From contig JAEURN010000004.1 in assembly GCA_016789105.1 (NCBI GenBank), forward strand, positions 454,343 through 518,342: DNA of 64,000 bases, given 5' to 3'. Made by a program: the position numbers and the translations under genes. Below the pieces are notes generated by a model, which worked only from the letters and a program-made list of their open reading frames with translations, made no database searches and was not told where the DNA came from. This document shows, piece by piece, positions 7,602 through 16,421 of the stretch. Positions within the stretch are counted from its first letter, which is position 1, and the number at the start of each line of letters is the position of its first letter. Source of the DNA: Armatimonadota bacterium. GTDB lineage: Bacteria > Armatimonadota > Fimbriimonadia > Fimbriimonadales > Fimbriimonadaceae.

Positions 7602-8861
7602 ATGAAAAACGGATTGCTTCAAATCGCAGGGCTCACGCTTGCCATCGCCGGCATGAGCCTTTTCGGCGGATGCAAGGATCCCGGCAGTGCCGGGTCTACG
7701 GGCAGCACCACCGGCTCATCGACTTCGGGTTCGGGCGGCACGGGCGGAACTGCCAGCGGCGACACGATCAAGATCGGGATGGTTGCCAGCCGCAACGGTG
7801 AACTCAGGCCCTGGGGCACTGACTGTGAATCGGGCGGCGTTTTGGCCGTCAAGTTAATCAACGACGCCGGAGGAATCGGCGGCAAGAAGATCGAGCTGAT
7901 CGTCGAAGATTCCAACTCCAAACCGGAAGAAGGGAAATCGGCCGCGGCCAAGCTGGCGGGCGACGGGGTTGTGGCCATCATCGGCGAAGTTGCGAGCGGC
8001 ATCACCAAACAAATGAAGATCGTGGCGCTGGAAAAGGGCATCCCGATGGTTGCCGTCGGGGCCACCAACCCGGACATCACGAAAGATGGAAAAGGGCTCA
8101 TCAGCCGCGTGTGCTACACCGACGACCTGCAAGGGCCGGTGATGGCCAAGTTCGCCTATGACCGGGGCCTGCGGCGCGTGGCCGTCATGACCGACAAGAA
8201 GCAGCCTTATTCCACGGGCCTCACCGCCACGTTTAAAAAGAAATTCGAGGAGTTGGGCGGCAAAATCGTCGCCGATGAGAGCTATCAATCCGGAGACACG
8301 CAGTTTAATGGCCAGCTGACCCGGATCAAGGGCCTTAACCCAGACGGCATTTTCATGTCGGGTTACTTTAACGAAGTGGGCCCCATGTCTCGCCAGGTGC
8401 GCCAGCTGGGCATGACGGCCGACAAGGTCACCCTGATGGGTGGCGACGGGTGGGATAGCGCCGACCTCATTTCAAGCGGCGGCGACGCCATTGTGGGCGG
8501 CTTCTTCTGCAACCACTACAACGACAAGGAAGAGCGGCCGGAAGTCAAAAAGTTCCTGGAAGATTACAAGGCGGCCAACAACGGCAACTTGCCCGGCACC
8601 ACGATGGGGGCATTGGGTTACGATGCGACGGCTCTTGTCCTCGATGCGATCAAGCGCGTCGCCGACTCGGGCAAAGAGATTAATTCGGCCAATGTGGCGG
8701 CAGCGATCATGGAAACCGAGAACTTCCACGGCGTCAGCGGCGATATCACGCTCAAGGGGACGACTGGCGACCCGGCAAAGCGGGCCCTGATCGTCGAAGT
8801 GAAGAAAGACGGGTTTGTTTTCTCCAAGGAATACACCCCCGCCGAAGTGCTGGGCCAATAA
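7602..8861 (+). CDS. Branched-chain amino acid ABC transporter, substrate-binding lipoprotein
   Basis: The ATG at 7602 gives a 419-residue lipoprotein (lipobox LFGGC, lipid on C24) followed by a Gly/Ser/Thr linker and a type I periplasmic-binding fold. The opening DTIKIGMVASRNGELRPWGTD and the following GGVLAVKLINDAGGIGGKKIELIVEDSNS are typical of LivJ/LivK-family proteins; the hinge and second lobe contain DPAKRALIVEV near the end. It captures amino acids (probably Leu/Ile/Val, possibly urea or amides) and delivers them to the permeases encoded next. It is first in a four-gene operon. The ligand cannot be assigned from sequence alone. Confidence 0.92.
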   Translation: MKNGLLQIAGLTLAIAGMSLFGGCKDPGSAGSTGSTTGSSTSGSGGTGGTASGDTIKIGMVASRNGELRPWGTDCESGGVLAVKLINDAGGIGGKKIELIVEDSNSKPEEGKSAAAKLAGDGVVAIIGEVASGITKQMKIVALEKGIPMVAVGATNPDITKDGKGLISRVCYTDDLQGPVMAKFAYDRGLRRVAVMTDKKQPYSTGLTATFKKKFEELGGKIVADESYQSGDTQFNGQLTRIKGLNPDGIFMSGYFNEVGPMSRQVRQLGMTADKVTLMGGDGWDSADLISSGGDAIVGGFFCNHYNDKEERPEVKKFLEDYKAANNGNLPGTTMGALGYDATALVLDAIKRVADSGKEINSANVAAAIMETENFHGVSGDITLKGTTGDPAKRALIVEVKKDGFVFSKEYTPAEVLGQ

Positions 8862-8886
8862 ATTTGGCCCAGCCCCTTAACTGAGC

Positions 8887-9936
8887 ATGGCGATGGATTC
8901 GGTTCTCCATTTGGTGGCTGGCTTCACGCTGGACTTTTCATCTCTTCCGCAACAGCTTGTAAATGGCCTGGTGATCGGCGCAATCTATGCGCTGATCGCC
9001 CTGGGCTACACCATGGTTTATGGGGTGTTGAGGTTGATCAACTTTGCCCATGGCGAAGTGTTCATGTTGGGTGCCTACACGGCCCTGTTGACGTCGTACA
9101 CGATGGGCTTTACGCCGGAATTGGTGAAGAAGGGCGTGATGCAGGGCCACCCCCTTACCAGCAGCCCGTTCAACCTGGTGATCCTTATTTTGGCTTCGAT
9201 GGCGGTTTGCGCGGTCATCGGTGCCGTGATCGAATTCCTCGCCTACCGTCCGATGCGGAACCAATCGCGGATTGCCGCATTGATCACGGCCATCGGGGTC
9301 TCGCTGTTCCTGCAATATGGAGGGCAACTCTTTTTGCCGGCAAACCCCCCGCCAAGCGTGGTTCAGGAAGTGAATCCGTTCCAAGGGGTCATCAACCATT
9401 CCTTCCGGAAGGCGGTGATCGCCCAGGATGGCAGCGTAACCAGCCCGGCAATCGAGCTGACGGTGACCCAAGGCAAAGTGATCATGCTGGTGACCGTGGT
9501 CGTTTTGATGGGCCTGCTGACTTACCTGGTGATGTACACAAGGGCCGGCCGGGCGATGCGGGCGGCTAGCCACGATTTCGATTCAGCTTCTTTGATGGGG
9601 GTGAACGTCAACCGCGTGGTCACCTTCACGTTCATGCTGGGTTCGGCTTTGGCGGGAGCGGGGGCCATGATGCTAGCCACGTTCGAAGGGACTCCCCTGC
9701 AGCCGTTTTATGGTCTTTTGCCGGGTGTCAAGGCGTTTGTGGCGGCCGTTTTGGGCGGCATCGGCAACATTCCCGGAGCGGTGCTCGGCGGAATCGTCAT
9801 GGGGTTGGCGGAGACCTTGGTCGTCTGGTTGGGATTTAGCCAATACAAGGATGCGGTGGCATTCGTCATCCTGATCTTTGTGCTCTTGCTCAAGCCGGGC
9901 GGACTCTTGGGGTCTGACAAGGTGGAAAAGGTATGA
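8887..9936 (+). CDS. livH: Branched-chain amino acid ABC transporter permease LivH
   Basis: A 349-residue inner-membrane protein with about eight hydrophobic segments. It carries the family hallmark LVNGLVIGAIYALIALGYTM (about 22-41) followed by YGVLRLINFAHGEVFMLGAY, and near the end the conserved GIGNIPGAVLGGIVMGLAE. Length is slightly above the usual ~300 because of a loop around residues 85-100 and another near 155-180. It pairs with LivM to form the channel. The 3' end overlaps livM by ATGA at 9933. Confidence 0.93.
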   Translation: MAMDSVLHLVAGFTLDFSSLPQQLVNGLVIGAIYALIALGYTMVYGVLRLINFAHGEVFMLGAYTALLTSYTMGFTPELVKKGVMQGHPLTSSPFNLVILILASMAVCAVIGAVIEFLAYRPMRNQSRIAALITAIGVSLFLQYGGQLFLPANPPPSVVQEVNPFQGVINHSFRKAVIAQDGSVTSPAIELTVTQGKVIMLVTVVVLMGLLTYLVMYTRAGRAMRAASHDFDSASLMGVNVNRVVTFTFMLGSALAGAGAMMLATFEGTPLQPFYGLLPGVKAFVAAVLGGIGNIPGAVLGGIVMGLAETLVVWLGFSQYKDAVAFVILIFVLLLKPGGLLGSDKVEKV

Positions 9937-11141
9937 GCCTCGGCAAGATCCTAGGCGTCCGGGCGGTTTCAGTGGTGGTGACCGTGTTGCTTTGCATCGG
10001 CGCCGAAGTCTTACTGAAACAATTGATCCGCGACGACTATTACTTGCGCTTGTTCTTTTTGGCGGGCGTTTACGTAACGTTGTCGGTCAGTTTGAACCTG
10101 ATCAACGGGATCACGGGCCAGTTCTCGATTGGGCATGCGGCGTTTTACATGGTGGGGGCTTATGCGGCTGGCCTTTCCAGCAATGCCCTTTTTGCAAAGC
10201 AACCACTGGATATGCCCGCCTATCTCGTGGTCTCCACCGTGATCGGCGCGGCGGCGGCGGCTGTTGCCGGCCTCATAGTTGGTTTGCCGTCGTTACGGTT
10301 GAAAGGCGACTATCTCGCCGTCGTCACGTTGGGGTTTGGAGAGATTCTGCGCATCACCATGCAGAACCAAGAACAGTGGGGCGGCTCCTACGGTTACAAC
10401 TTGGATAACAAATACCGATCCATTGCCCTGGTGTTCATGTTGGCGATCTTGTGTATCGCCGTTTGCCGGAACCTCCTCAAATCGGTTCACGGGTTGCCGT
10501 TCTTGGCGGTGAGGGAAGATGAAGTGGCCGCCCAGGCCATGGGGATCAATCTGACCAAGACAAAGGTCGTGGCGTTTGTCGTTGGGGCTGCTTTTGCCGG
10601 TGCCGCCGGAGCGCTGTTTGCCCACGAAACGCAGTTCATCAACCCAGATTTGTTCAAGATGGACGTTTCTTTCTTGATCTTGACGATGGTCGTTCTCGGG
10701 GGCACGGGCTCCATCACCGGTTCGACCATTGCCGCGGTCTGCCTCTTCATGATCCCAGAAATGGGCCGGATCGCCAAGTTCCAAGTCTCGCAGGCCATGT
10801 TGGTCTCGCTGCTGGTTGTCGGGATTGGCGCGATGGTCTATGCGGTTCGCTATGTTCAGAACCGGGTTCATTTGGAAAAGGGGCCCCAAGCCATGGCCTT
10901 CGCCGGGGCGGTTTTTGTGCCGCTGACTTTGGCAACAGTGGTGGGGAAGATTTTGGAAAGGTTCACCATTCTGGGCGACAAGGTGTATGAATCTGCAGAT
11001 ATCCGGTTGATGATCTTGGCCGTTGTGCTTTTGGTGGTCATGTTGATCCGGCCAACTGGTTTGCTTGGCCATCATGAGTTCAGTTGGGACGGCGTGAGGC
11101 GGCTCTTCAAGGGCCGGGCGTCTCACCAGGAGGCTGCATAA
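9933..11141 (+). CDS. livM: Branched-chain amino acid ABC transporter permease LivM
   Basis: A 402-residue permease overlapping livH by 4 bases. The family core YVTLSVSLNLINGITGQFSIGHAAFYMVGAY is at about residues 47-77, followed by the cytoplasmic-loop motif LRLKGDYLAVVTLGFGEILR that contacts the ATPase, and AMGINLTKTKVVAFVVGAAFAGAAGALFA. An extra membrane segment pair near residues 310-370 makes it longer than many homologues. It forms the second half of the translocation pore. Confidence 0.93.
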   Translation: MSLGKILGVRAVSVVVTVLLCIGAEVLLKQLIRDDYYLRLFFLAGVYVTLSVSLNLINGITGQFSIGHAAFYMVGAYAAGLSSNALFAKQPLDMPAYLVVSTVIGAAAAAVAGLIVGLPSLRLKGDYLAVVTLGFGEILRITMQNQEQWGGSYGYNLDNKYRSIALVFMLAILCIAVCRNLLKSVHGLPFLAVREDEVAAQAMGINLTKTKVVAFVVGAAFAGAAGALFAHETQFINPDLFKMDVSFLILTMVVLGGTGSITGSTIAAVCLFMIPEMGRIAKFQVSQAMLVSLLVVGIGAMVYAVRYVQNRVHLEKGPQAMAFAGAVFVPLTLATVVGKILERFTILGDKVYESADIRLMILAVVLLVVMLIRPTGLLGHHEFSWDGVRRLFKGRASHQEAA

Positions 11142-11906
11142 GTGCCGCTTTTGAGCATGAAAGATGTGACGATCCGCTTTGGCGGGTTGACGGCCGTGAA
11201 CAAGGTCAACTTTGATATTGAAAAGGGAGACCTTTTTGGCTTGATCGGGCCGAACGGGGCCGGTAAGACGACCTGCTTCAACATGATCACGGGCGTTTAC
11301 AAGCCGACCGAAGGGAACGTGATTTTCGAGGGCCGGGACATCTCTGGGCTCCCGCCGAACCGGATCGCGCAAACGGGGATTTGCCGGACGTTCCAGAACA
11401 TCCGGCTTTTTAGCGCGCTCAGTGCTTTGGAAAATGTGATGGTGGGGGCCTATCTGCGGCACCAGACATCCCTCCTGAGCGGATTCCTCCTCACGCCTCG
11501 GGCCATCAAAGAAACCGCTGAACTCCGTAAGAAGTCGATGGAGCTTTTGAGCGTGGTCGATCTGGCCGAAGAGGCACACACGCGATCGGCAGACATGAGT
11601 TATGGCAAACAACGCCGGCTAGAGATTGCCCGGGCGATGGCGACCGACCCCAAACTCATCCTGCTGGATGAACCGGCCGCCGGGATGAACCCCCAAGAAA
11701 AGGACGAGTTGCGGGCCGTGGTCCACCGCATCCGGGACGAGTTCGAGAAAACGGTTCTCCTCATCGAACATGACATGAAATTCGTCATGAACCTGTGTGA
11801 GAAGATCGTGGTGCTTGACCACGGCGAGGAGATCGCCTATGGTGGCCCGGACGAGATCCGCAACGACCCCAAGGTGATCGAGGCGTATCTGGGCGAGCCC
11901 GTTTGA
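11142..11906 (+). CDS. livG: Branched-chain amino acid ABC transporter ATP-binding protein LivG
   Basis: The GTG at 11142 directly abuts the livM stop and has AGGAGG 8 bases upstream. The 254-residue ATPase shows Walker A (GPNGAGKTT), the Q-loop region CRTFQNIRLF, an LSYGKQRR-type signature (MSYGKQRRLEIARAMA), Walker B with catalytic Glu (LILLDEPAAGM) and the H-loop (IEHDM). The FQNIRLF and AGMNP segments are typical of LivG rather than LivF. The operon ends here: the next gene is on the opposite strand 13 bases away, so the partner ATPase LivF must be encoded elsewhere or LivG acts as a homodimer. Confidence 0.94.
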   Translation: MPLLSMKDVTIRFGGLTAVNKVNFDIEKGDLFGLIGPNGAGKTTCFNMITGVYKPTEGNVIFEGRDISGLPPNRIAQTGICRTFQNIRLFSALSALENVMVGAYLRHQTSLLSGFLLTPRAIKETAELRKKSMELLSVVDLAEEAHTRSADMSYGKQRRLEIARAMATDPKLILLDEPAAGMNPQEKDELRAVVHRIRDEFEKTVLLIEHDMKFVMNLCEKIVVLDHGEEIAYGGPDEIRNDPKVIEAYLGEPV

Positions 11907-11919
11907 CCCTTGAAGCGCG

Positions 11920-13203
11920 CTATTGCTTTTTCATTGGGATTTTGGCGATCACGGTGCTGCCTTTGCCTTGGGAGTTGGCATAACTTTGAATCGTCCACAG
12001 GTCGGTGAGATTGTCGCCATCGACAACTGAGCCGCTGTAATCGCCCCAGGCCCCGCCTTCGGTTGCTGCAATCCCTTCGGCCAGATTGTAAAACCGCCCC
12101 AAAGTGCCTGGCTCGTCGCCGGCTTGGCGAATTGCCGCCCTGGCACTGATGAACATTTCGGGGCTGGTTTCCTGGAATCCAACAAGGACATCGTTTTGGC
12201 GGTTGACGGCCAAGGTCGTTTGGATGTAGCTGCTGGTCGGGCTTGCCAGTTGCCCAAACTGGATGCGGGAGCCATCGAGCCCATATTGGTGCCATTGCAC
12301 GCCGGCTCGGCCGCTGACATTGACAGTTTGCGAGAACCAAAGCGATCCGCTTTGGATGACGAGATTTTTGGGGTTCCGGTCGCCGGAAGCAGTGCGAACC
12401 GCGACGCCTTTCATCGGGGAGGCTGGGGGATAGGCAAAGTTGGGGATGGAGTGCGGCTTTCGGGTGACGGAGACGATGTATGGGGTTCCGTCCCGGCTCT
12501 CGGATACCCGAGTCAAGACGATGTCTTGGTCCGTGAGTTTGACAAAGTAAAGGTCATCCTGGCTGTCTTGGGTGTAGACAGGATGGCCGAGGCTCCCAGA
12601 AAAGTGGAAGACGGTGGCGGGCTTGCCAGCCGTCACCTCGCTGACCTTCATCACAAAGGTCTGTTCCGATCCTCCCGGGAACGAAACCCCAATCCATTTG
12701 CCGCTATAGCCAATGGCACCGCCATCCACGCCATTGGGTGCCGGGACGGCATAGGTGTTCCAGGGGCCGGTCGGATTTTGGCCTTGCGATATGGAGACGT
12801 TCACGGGCTTTTTCCCTTCTTTATCCCAAGGGTTCCACAGTTCGAATCCAAAAAACCGGCCATGAATGCTATAGATGAGTTTAGGATCTATTCCTGAATT
12901 GAACTCAGATTGGGGGACGCCTTGGACGTAATTGCCTTTCTTATCGTAGATGACAAGGCCGCTGTTTGTCCCGTGGAGGACATATCCTCCCCCGACAGCA
13001 ATCTGGGGGTCGACTTGCCGGTTCCCATCGGTGCTCCCATCAAAAGTCAAGATTCCGCCGGTGGTGCGGGGGTTCCCCCCTTGCTTGCGGACTTTGGCGG
13101 TGCCGTTTTTGTTAAAGCTTTCCGAATGAATCGGAGTGATGACTTCTATCCGCGCGGGCTTGGTTTCGGCAGTTTGGGCAAGGATTAGGGCGAGGGTGAC
13201 CAT
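11920..13203 (-). CDS. Secreted protein of unknown function, probable beta-propeller
   Basis: A 427-residue protein with a short signal peptide (MVTLALILAQTAE). The rest is strand-rich with repeating short blocks (for example GGYVLHGTNSGLVIYDKKGN, GRFFGFELWNP, GKWIGVSFPG, DDLYFVKLTDQDIVLTRV, GAWGDYSGSVVDGDNLTDLW), which suggests a propeller-like fold of roughly six or seven blades. The line WGDYSG...LW near the C-terminus is also found in secreted proteins that read out datasets of extracellular sensor-like folds, but I recognise no catalytic signature. It converges on livG with only 13 bases between stops. Function unknown. Confidence 0.7.
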   Translation of the reverse strand: MVTLALILAQTAETKPARIEVITPIHSESFNKNGTAKVRKQGGNPRTTGGILTFDGSTDGNRQVDPQIAVGGGYVLHGTNSGLVIYDKKGNYVQGVPQSEFNSGIDPKLIYSIHGRFFGFELWNPWDKEGKKPVNVSISQGQNPTGPWNTYAVPAPNGVDGGAIGYSGKWIGVSFPGGSEQTFVMKVSEVTAGKPATVFHFSGSLGHPVYTQDSQDDLYFVKLTDQDIVLTRVSESRDGTPYIVSVTRKPHSIPNFAYPPASPMKGVAVRTASGDRNPKNLVIQSGSLWFSQTVNVSGRAGVQWHQYGLDGSRIQFGQLASPTSSYIQTTLAVNRQNDVLVGFQETSPEMFISARAAIRQAGDEPGTLGRFYNLAEGIAATEGGAWGDYSGSVVDGDNLTDLWTIQSYANSQGKGSTVIAKIPMKKQ

Positions 13204-13209
13204 GGAGTT

Positions 13210-13602
13210 TCAGCTGGCAGAATCCATGAGCAGGGCCTGCATCAAATCGATGCGGAGGACGACCCCGAGGAGGACTCCAGATTCGACTACGGGCAGGATT
13301 GTCAAACCCTGGCCGAGCATTTGGTGCAGGGCGTCGCTGATTTCGGAGGCGGCGCTGGCAACGGTCGGCTTTTCTGTGGCAAAGAGGTAAGCGGGCTCCT
13401 GGCCGATGGCGGTGACTTTGCCGGTTTTCAATGTTGCCCGAGCGAGGTCTCCCTCCGTGAGGACATGGGTTGGGCGCAAATCGTGGTCGACGATGACGAG
13501 GGCGGGGAACTGGTAGATGTCCATTTTGTCCACCGCGTCACGGACGGTGCTTTCGGCCGTGAGGGTCGGGATATGGGCATGGAGGACTTCCCGCAGGGTC
13601 AT
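13210..13602 (-). CDS. CBS-domain pair protein
   Basis: A 130-residue protein that consists of two CBS motifs: residues about 8-65 (IPTLTAESTVRDAVDKMDIYQ then ALVIVDHDLRPTHVLTEGDLA) and about 72-128 (VASAASEISDALHQMLGQG then LPVVESGVLLGVVLRIDLM). Such pairs bind adenosine nucleotides (AMP, ATP, SAM or c-di-AMP) and usually regulate another protein. It stands alone, 6 bases upstream of the secreted unknown protein's start on the same strand, so the two may share a transcript. Ligand and partner are unknown. Confidence 0.85.
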   Translation of the reverse strand: MTLREVLHAHIPTLTAESTVRDAVDKMDIYQFPALVIVDHDLRPTHVLTEGDLARATLKTGKVTAIGQEPAYLFATEKPTVASAASEISDALHQMLGQGLTILPVVESGVLLGVVLRIDLMQALLMDSAS

Positions 13603-13732
13603 CGGATGAGATTATGGCCGCTTTGGCCGGAGCCGCCCGGCCCGGGGCCACTCCCTCGTCGGCCCTTGCGGGCCTCCTCCGCCCCGGGCGGCACCGTTGC
13701 CGGCCGTCGGAAGCGCGAAGAGTGCGGCGGAG

Positions 13733-14197
13733 TTACCAATAAGGCGGAAAGGTCACGCCGTCTTTGCCCCGGTCGAACGAGTCGACGATTTCGAACGTAT
13801 CGGCTTTCCAACCCTTTTTCGGGTCGCGTTTCAGCGTGGCCTGAATGACGATGCTTTCGTTGTCGTTGATCGAGGTCTTTTCTTTGCCGACGACGATGAT
13901 TTTGGCGACTTTGTCGTCGCTTTGCATCACTTTGTAGTAACTGACCTTGCCATTAACCTTTGCGGATTTGAAGACGGCGGCGGCGGCGTCGGCCATCCCT
14001 TCGCCGTTCATTTGTGTCCTGACTTCGGCATAGACGTAGGGCCCGACAGCGGCGATCAGGGCGAAAAGGGCCATCCACCGCCAAGAGCGGAATTCGTCGT
14101 GCTTCTTAACGCTGCGGAAGATGGACATCACGATTGTGGCGGCTCCGCCGACGATCAAGGCGCCGACCAAGTAGGCGATCATTCCAAGTGCGCTCAT
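13733..14197 (-). CDS. Small membrane protein of unknown function
   Basis: A 154-residue protein with two hydrophobic segments (about 5-25 and 42-60) and a soluble C-terminal part of about 90 residues (KVSYYKVMQSDDKVAKIIVV, then GKEKTSINDNESIVIQATL) that probably lies outside the cytoplasm and looks like a single small alpha/beta domain. No family recognised. The 130-base gap to the CBS gene is very GC-rich and can form hairpins (for example GGCCC TTGC GGGCC), with no protein-like reading. Confidence 0.6.
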   Translation of the reverse strand: MSALGMIAYLVGALIVGGAATIVMSIFRSVKKHDEFRSWRWMALFALIAAVGPYVYAEVRTQMNGEGMADAAAAVFKSAKVNGKVSYYKVMQSDDKVAKIIVVGKEKTSINDNESIVIQATLKRDPKKGWKADTFEIVDSFDRGKDGVTFPPYW

Positions 14198-14317
14198 CTT
14201 CTAGGGCTCCAATCGGGATTATCGGTTCGGGGCCTACTTCCGCATTAGGGTGGTTTTTGGGTCCGCAAATCTGCTGAGGAACAAAACATCCCCCGCCAAA
14301 AATCTAAGAAAGACGCA

Positions 14318-14626
14318 ATGCCAAAAACGCGACTCACCCACACGACGATGGCCCACCTGCGGGATTGGAATTCCATCAAAAAGCTCAAGGCCTGCCCCTT
14401 GTGCGGGTGTTTGAATGTTTCTGAAAACGACGAGTGCTTTGCGTGCCGGTGGTCTGGCCAGTTTGAAACCGATGGCCGACTGGTCAGGTTGCGTTTGGCG
14501 GAGCTGGCGCTCAGGCAGCCGGAGCTCCGCGAACTTTGGCGGCCCGCCAATCGGGCCAATCTGTTCCAACGAATCATGACCGCCCTCCGGCAGGCGGTGC
14601 GTCGTCCCGTCGATTACCGGATCTAG
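14318..14626 (+). CDS. Small zinc-ribbon protein
   Basis: A 102-residue protein with two CxxC knuckles (C26-P-L-C29 and C40-F-A-C43), the layout of a zinc ribbon, followed by a charged helical tail (LVRLRLAELALRQPELRELW). It may bind nucleic acid or a protein. Its stop overlaps the stop region of murQ on the other strand by 4 bases. The start could also be the internal ATG at residue 11. No specific family recognised. Confidence 0.6.
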   Translation: MPKTRLTHTTMAHLRDWNSIKKLKACPLCGCLNVSENDECFACRWSGQFETDGRLVRLRLAELALRQPELRELWRPANRANLFQRIMTALRQAVRRPVDYRI

Positions 14627-15441
14627 AATGAAGCGTTCTGTTTGAGCGCTTGGATGGCGGCCCGGACTTGCCACCCGTTTTGTTCAAGCAGATCGCGAGC
14701 TTCTTCTTGGGTGCAGGGCGTGAGGTCGCACAAAATCCGGATGCATCGATCCTTGAGCTTGGCGTTGGTGGCTTTGACATCGACCATCAAATTCTCAATA
14801 ACTTTTCCGCTGAGAACCATGGCGCCCGTCGAGATCCGGTTGAGGACGAGTTTTTGGGCAGTGCCGGCTTTGAGGCGGGTGGAACCGGTGAGAACCTCGG
14901 GGCCGGTCTCGATGAGAATGGCATGCTCCACTTGGTCGAATAGCGGGGCTTTGGGGTTATTGGCAATGCCGCAAGTCCACACTCCCTTTTGCCGGGCGTG
15001 GCGGCAAGCCGCCAACACGTAAGGGGTCCGGCCAGAGGCGGCGATGCCGATCACGATGTCGTTCCGGGTGAGGTTGAGCGCATTCAAGCTGCTGATGGCG
15101 GTGTGTTCTTCGTCTTCAGCATTTTCGATGGCCTTTCCACCGGCATCCCCGCCACCGGCCATCAGAGCGACAAACCGGTCTGGCTCAATGCCAAAAGTGG
15201 GCGGCATTTCGGCAGCATCCATTGTCGCGACCCTCCCGGAGGTGCCGGCGCCGACATAGATGATCCGGCCCCCGCTCTGGAACGCGGCGGCGGCCTTTTC
15301 GATTGCGACGGCAATCGGTTTTTCCGCTTGCTGAAGAGCCCGCATAACCGCCTGCTCCTCTTCGTTCATCAAACGCACGATTTGTTCGGCGCCGAGCTTG
15401 TCGAGTCCGATGGACCGGGGGTTCCGCGATTCGGTGTTCAT
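14623..15441 (-). CDS. murQ: N-acetylmuramic acid 6-phosphate etherase
   Basis: A 272-residue SIS-fold enzyme that removes the lactyl ether from MurNAc-6-phosphate to give GlcNAc-6-phosphate during cell-wall recycling. The opening TESRNPRSIGLDKLGAEQIV, the sugar-phosphate site GRIIYVGAGTSGRVATMDAAE (with the catalytic Glu at the end) followed by MPPTFG, and GIAASGRTPYVLAA are diagnostic. It is slightly shorter than the usual ~300 residues. Its ATG overlaps the stop of the upstream kinase gene (ATGA), which indicates that kinase and etherase act in one pathway: the kinase makes the 6-phosphate that MurQ consumes. No MurNAc-specific PTS is nearby. Confidence 0.95.
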   Translation of the reverse strand: MNTESRNPRSIGLDKLGAEQIVRLMNEEEQAVMRALQQAEKPIAVAIEKAAAAFQSGGRIIYVGAGTSGRVATMDAAEMPPTFGIEPDRFVALMAGGGDAGGKAIENAEDEEHTAISSLNALNLTRNDIVIGIAASGRTPYVLAACRHARQKGVWTCGIANNPKAPLFDQVEHAILIETGPEVLTGSTRLKAGTAQKLVLNRISTGAMVLSGKVIENLMVDVKATNAKLKDRCIRILCDLTPCTQEEARDLLEQNGWQVRAAIQALKQNASF

Positions 15442-16367
15442 GCTCTGTTGTCTTTTTCGGCGAGTTTCTTCGCCAGGGCCACCGCACCTTCGACAGGTTC
15501 GGCCGACAGTCTTTCAACGGCAACTGGCCGTTGGAGGTTCCGGGGGGCAAGGGTATCCATTTGCGCTTTGAATCCGCGAACCATGGCCTCGTCGTCGATT
15601 TCCCAAAGCCCTCCGGAGAGTCTGAGTTGGATGGGGTTGCCTTCGTCATCGGCGGGGATGTGCTTTTGGATGTGTTGCCATGTGGCTTGGGCAAGGGAAC
15701 TCAACGCTTGATCCACCGAATCCCTGGCGTATTGCAGGCCGCGTGCGGCATCCAGGGCCACGGCGGGGGCCAGCCGGGCGACCCGGGCTGCCGGCGAAAC
15801 GGAGCGGTAGACGGCGGCCAAAACCTGGTTTGGCTCATCGGTACCAAACACCTCGCTTACACTTTGCCAAAAGATCGGGCTGGCTTCGGCCGGGTCGGCG
15901 GCGAGGACGGTTTTCCCAAGCGCCCGGCGGCCGATGTCGAATGCCGAACCGAAGTCGCCGAGTAGGGGGCCTCCCCCTCCGGATTTGATGCAACCGCCAT
16001 CAGTTTTGGAGGCAATCAAGGAACCGGTTCCGGCGATCACAACGATATCGGTGCCAGGTTCGGCTTCCAGGCTCCCCCAGTAGTCAGCATAGGCCTGGAT
16101 CTTTGCCCCCGGCAAGATGCTTTCCAAAAGGACGAGGGCCCGTTGCCGGTCGGCATCCGTCAGCAGCCCGGCAAAGCAAGCGACGGCGTAGTGGGGTGCG
16201 GGGCCCTCGCCGACGGCTTCGCGGATGTGGCGTTCGATTTCGACTTGGGGTGTGGATGCCAAGTTGCCGGGGCCAGATCGGCCTCGGTGAAGGGCGGCAT
16301 TGCCCGCGTCTACGAGCAAGGCCCTGGTTGTCGAGCCGCCGCAGTCGATTCCCAAAAAGGTGGGCAT
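15438..16367 (-). CDS. BadF/BadG-family amino-sugar kinase (MurNAc/GlcNAc kinase candidate)
   Basis: The ATG at 16367 is chosen because the phosphate-1 motif begins at once (MPTFLGIDCGGSTTRALLVD); an upstream ATG would add 20 residues that lie in the divergent spacer. The 309-residue protein belongs to the ASKHA kinases, with the phosphate-2 segment DIVVIAGTGSLIASK and GGGGPLLGDFGSAFDIGRRAL, and an adenosine motif near LRLSGGLW. Family members phosphorylate GlcNAc, glucosamine or, in clostridial MurK, both MurNAc and GlcNAc. Overlap with murQ makes MurNAc the likely substrate here. That specificity is inferred from context, not from residues. Confidence 0.85.
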   Translation of the reverse strand: MPTFLGIDCGGSTTRALLVDAGNAALHRGRSGPGNLASTPQVEIERHIREAVGEGPAPHYAVACFAGLLTDADRQRALVLLESILPGAKIQAYADYWGSLEAEPGTDIVVIAGTGSLIASKTDGGCIKSGGGGPLLGDFGSAFDIGRRALGKTVLAADPAEASPIFWQSVSEVFGTDEPNQVLAAVYRSVSPAARVARLAPAVALDAARGLQYARDSVDQALSSLAQATWQHIQKHIPADDEGNPIQLRLSGGLWEIDDEAMVRGFKAQMDTLAPRNLQRPVAVERLSAEPVEGAVALAKKLAEKDNRA

Positions 16368-16421
16368 TGGACTCGCGGAATTTACCTGAGTGCCGGTTCG
16401 GCCCGTGATAGACTGGGGCAT

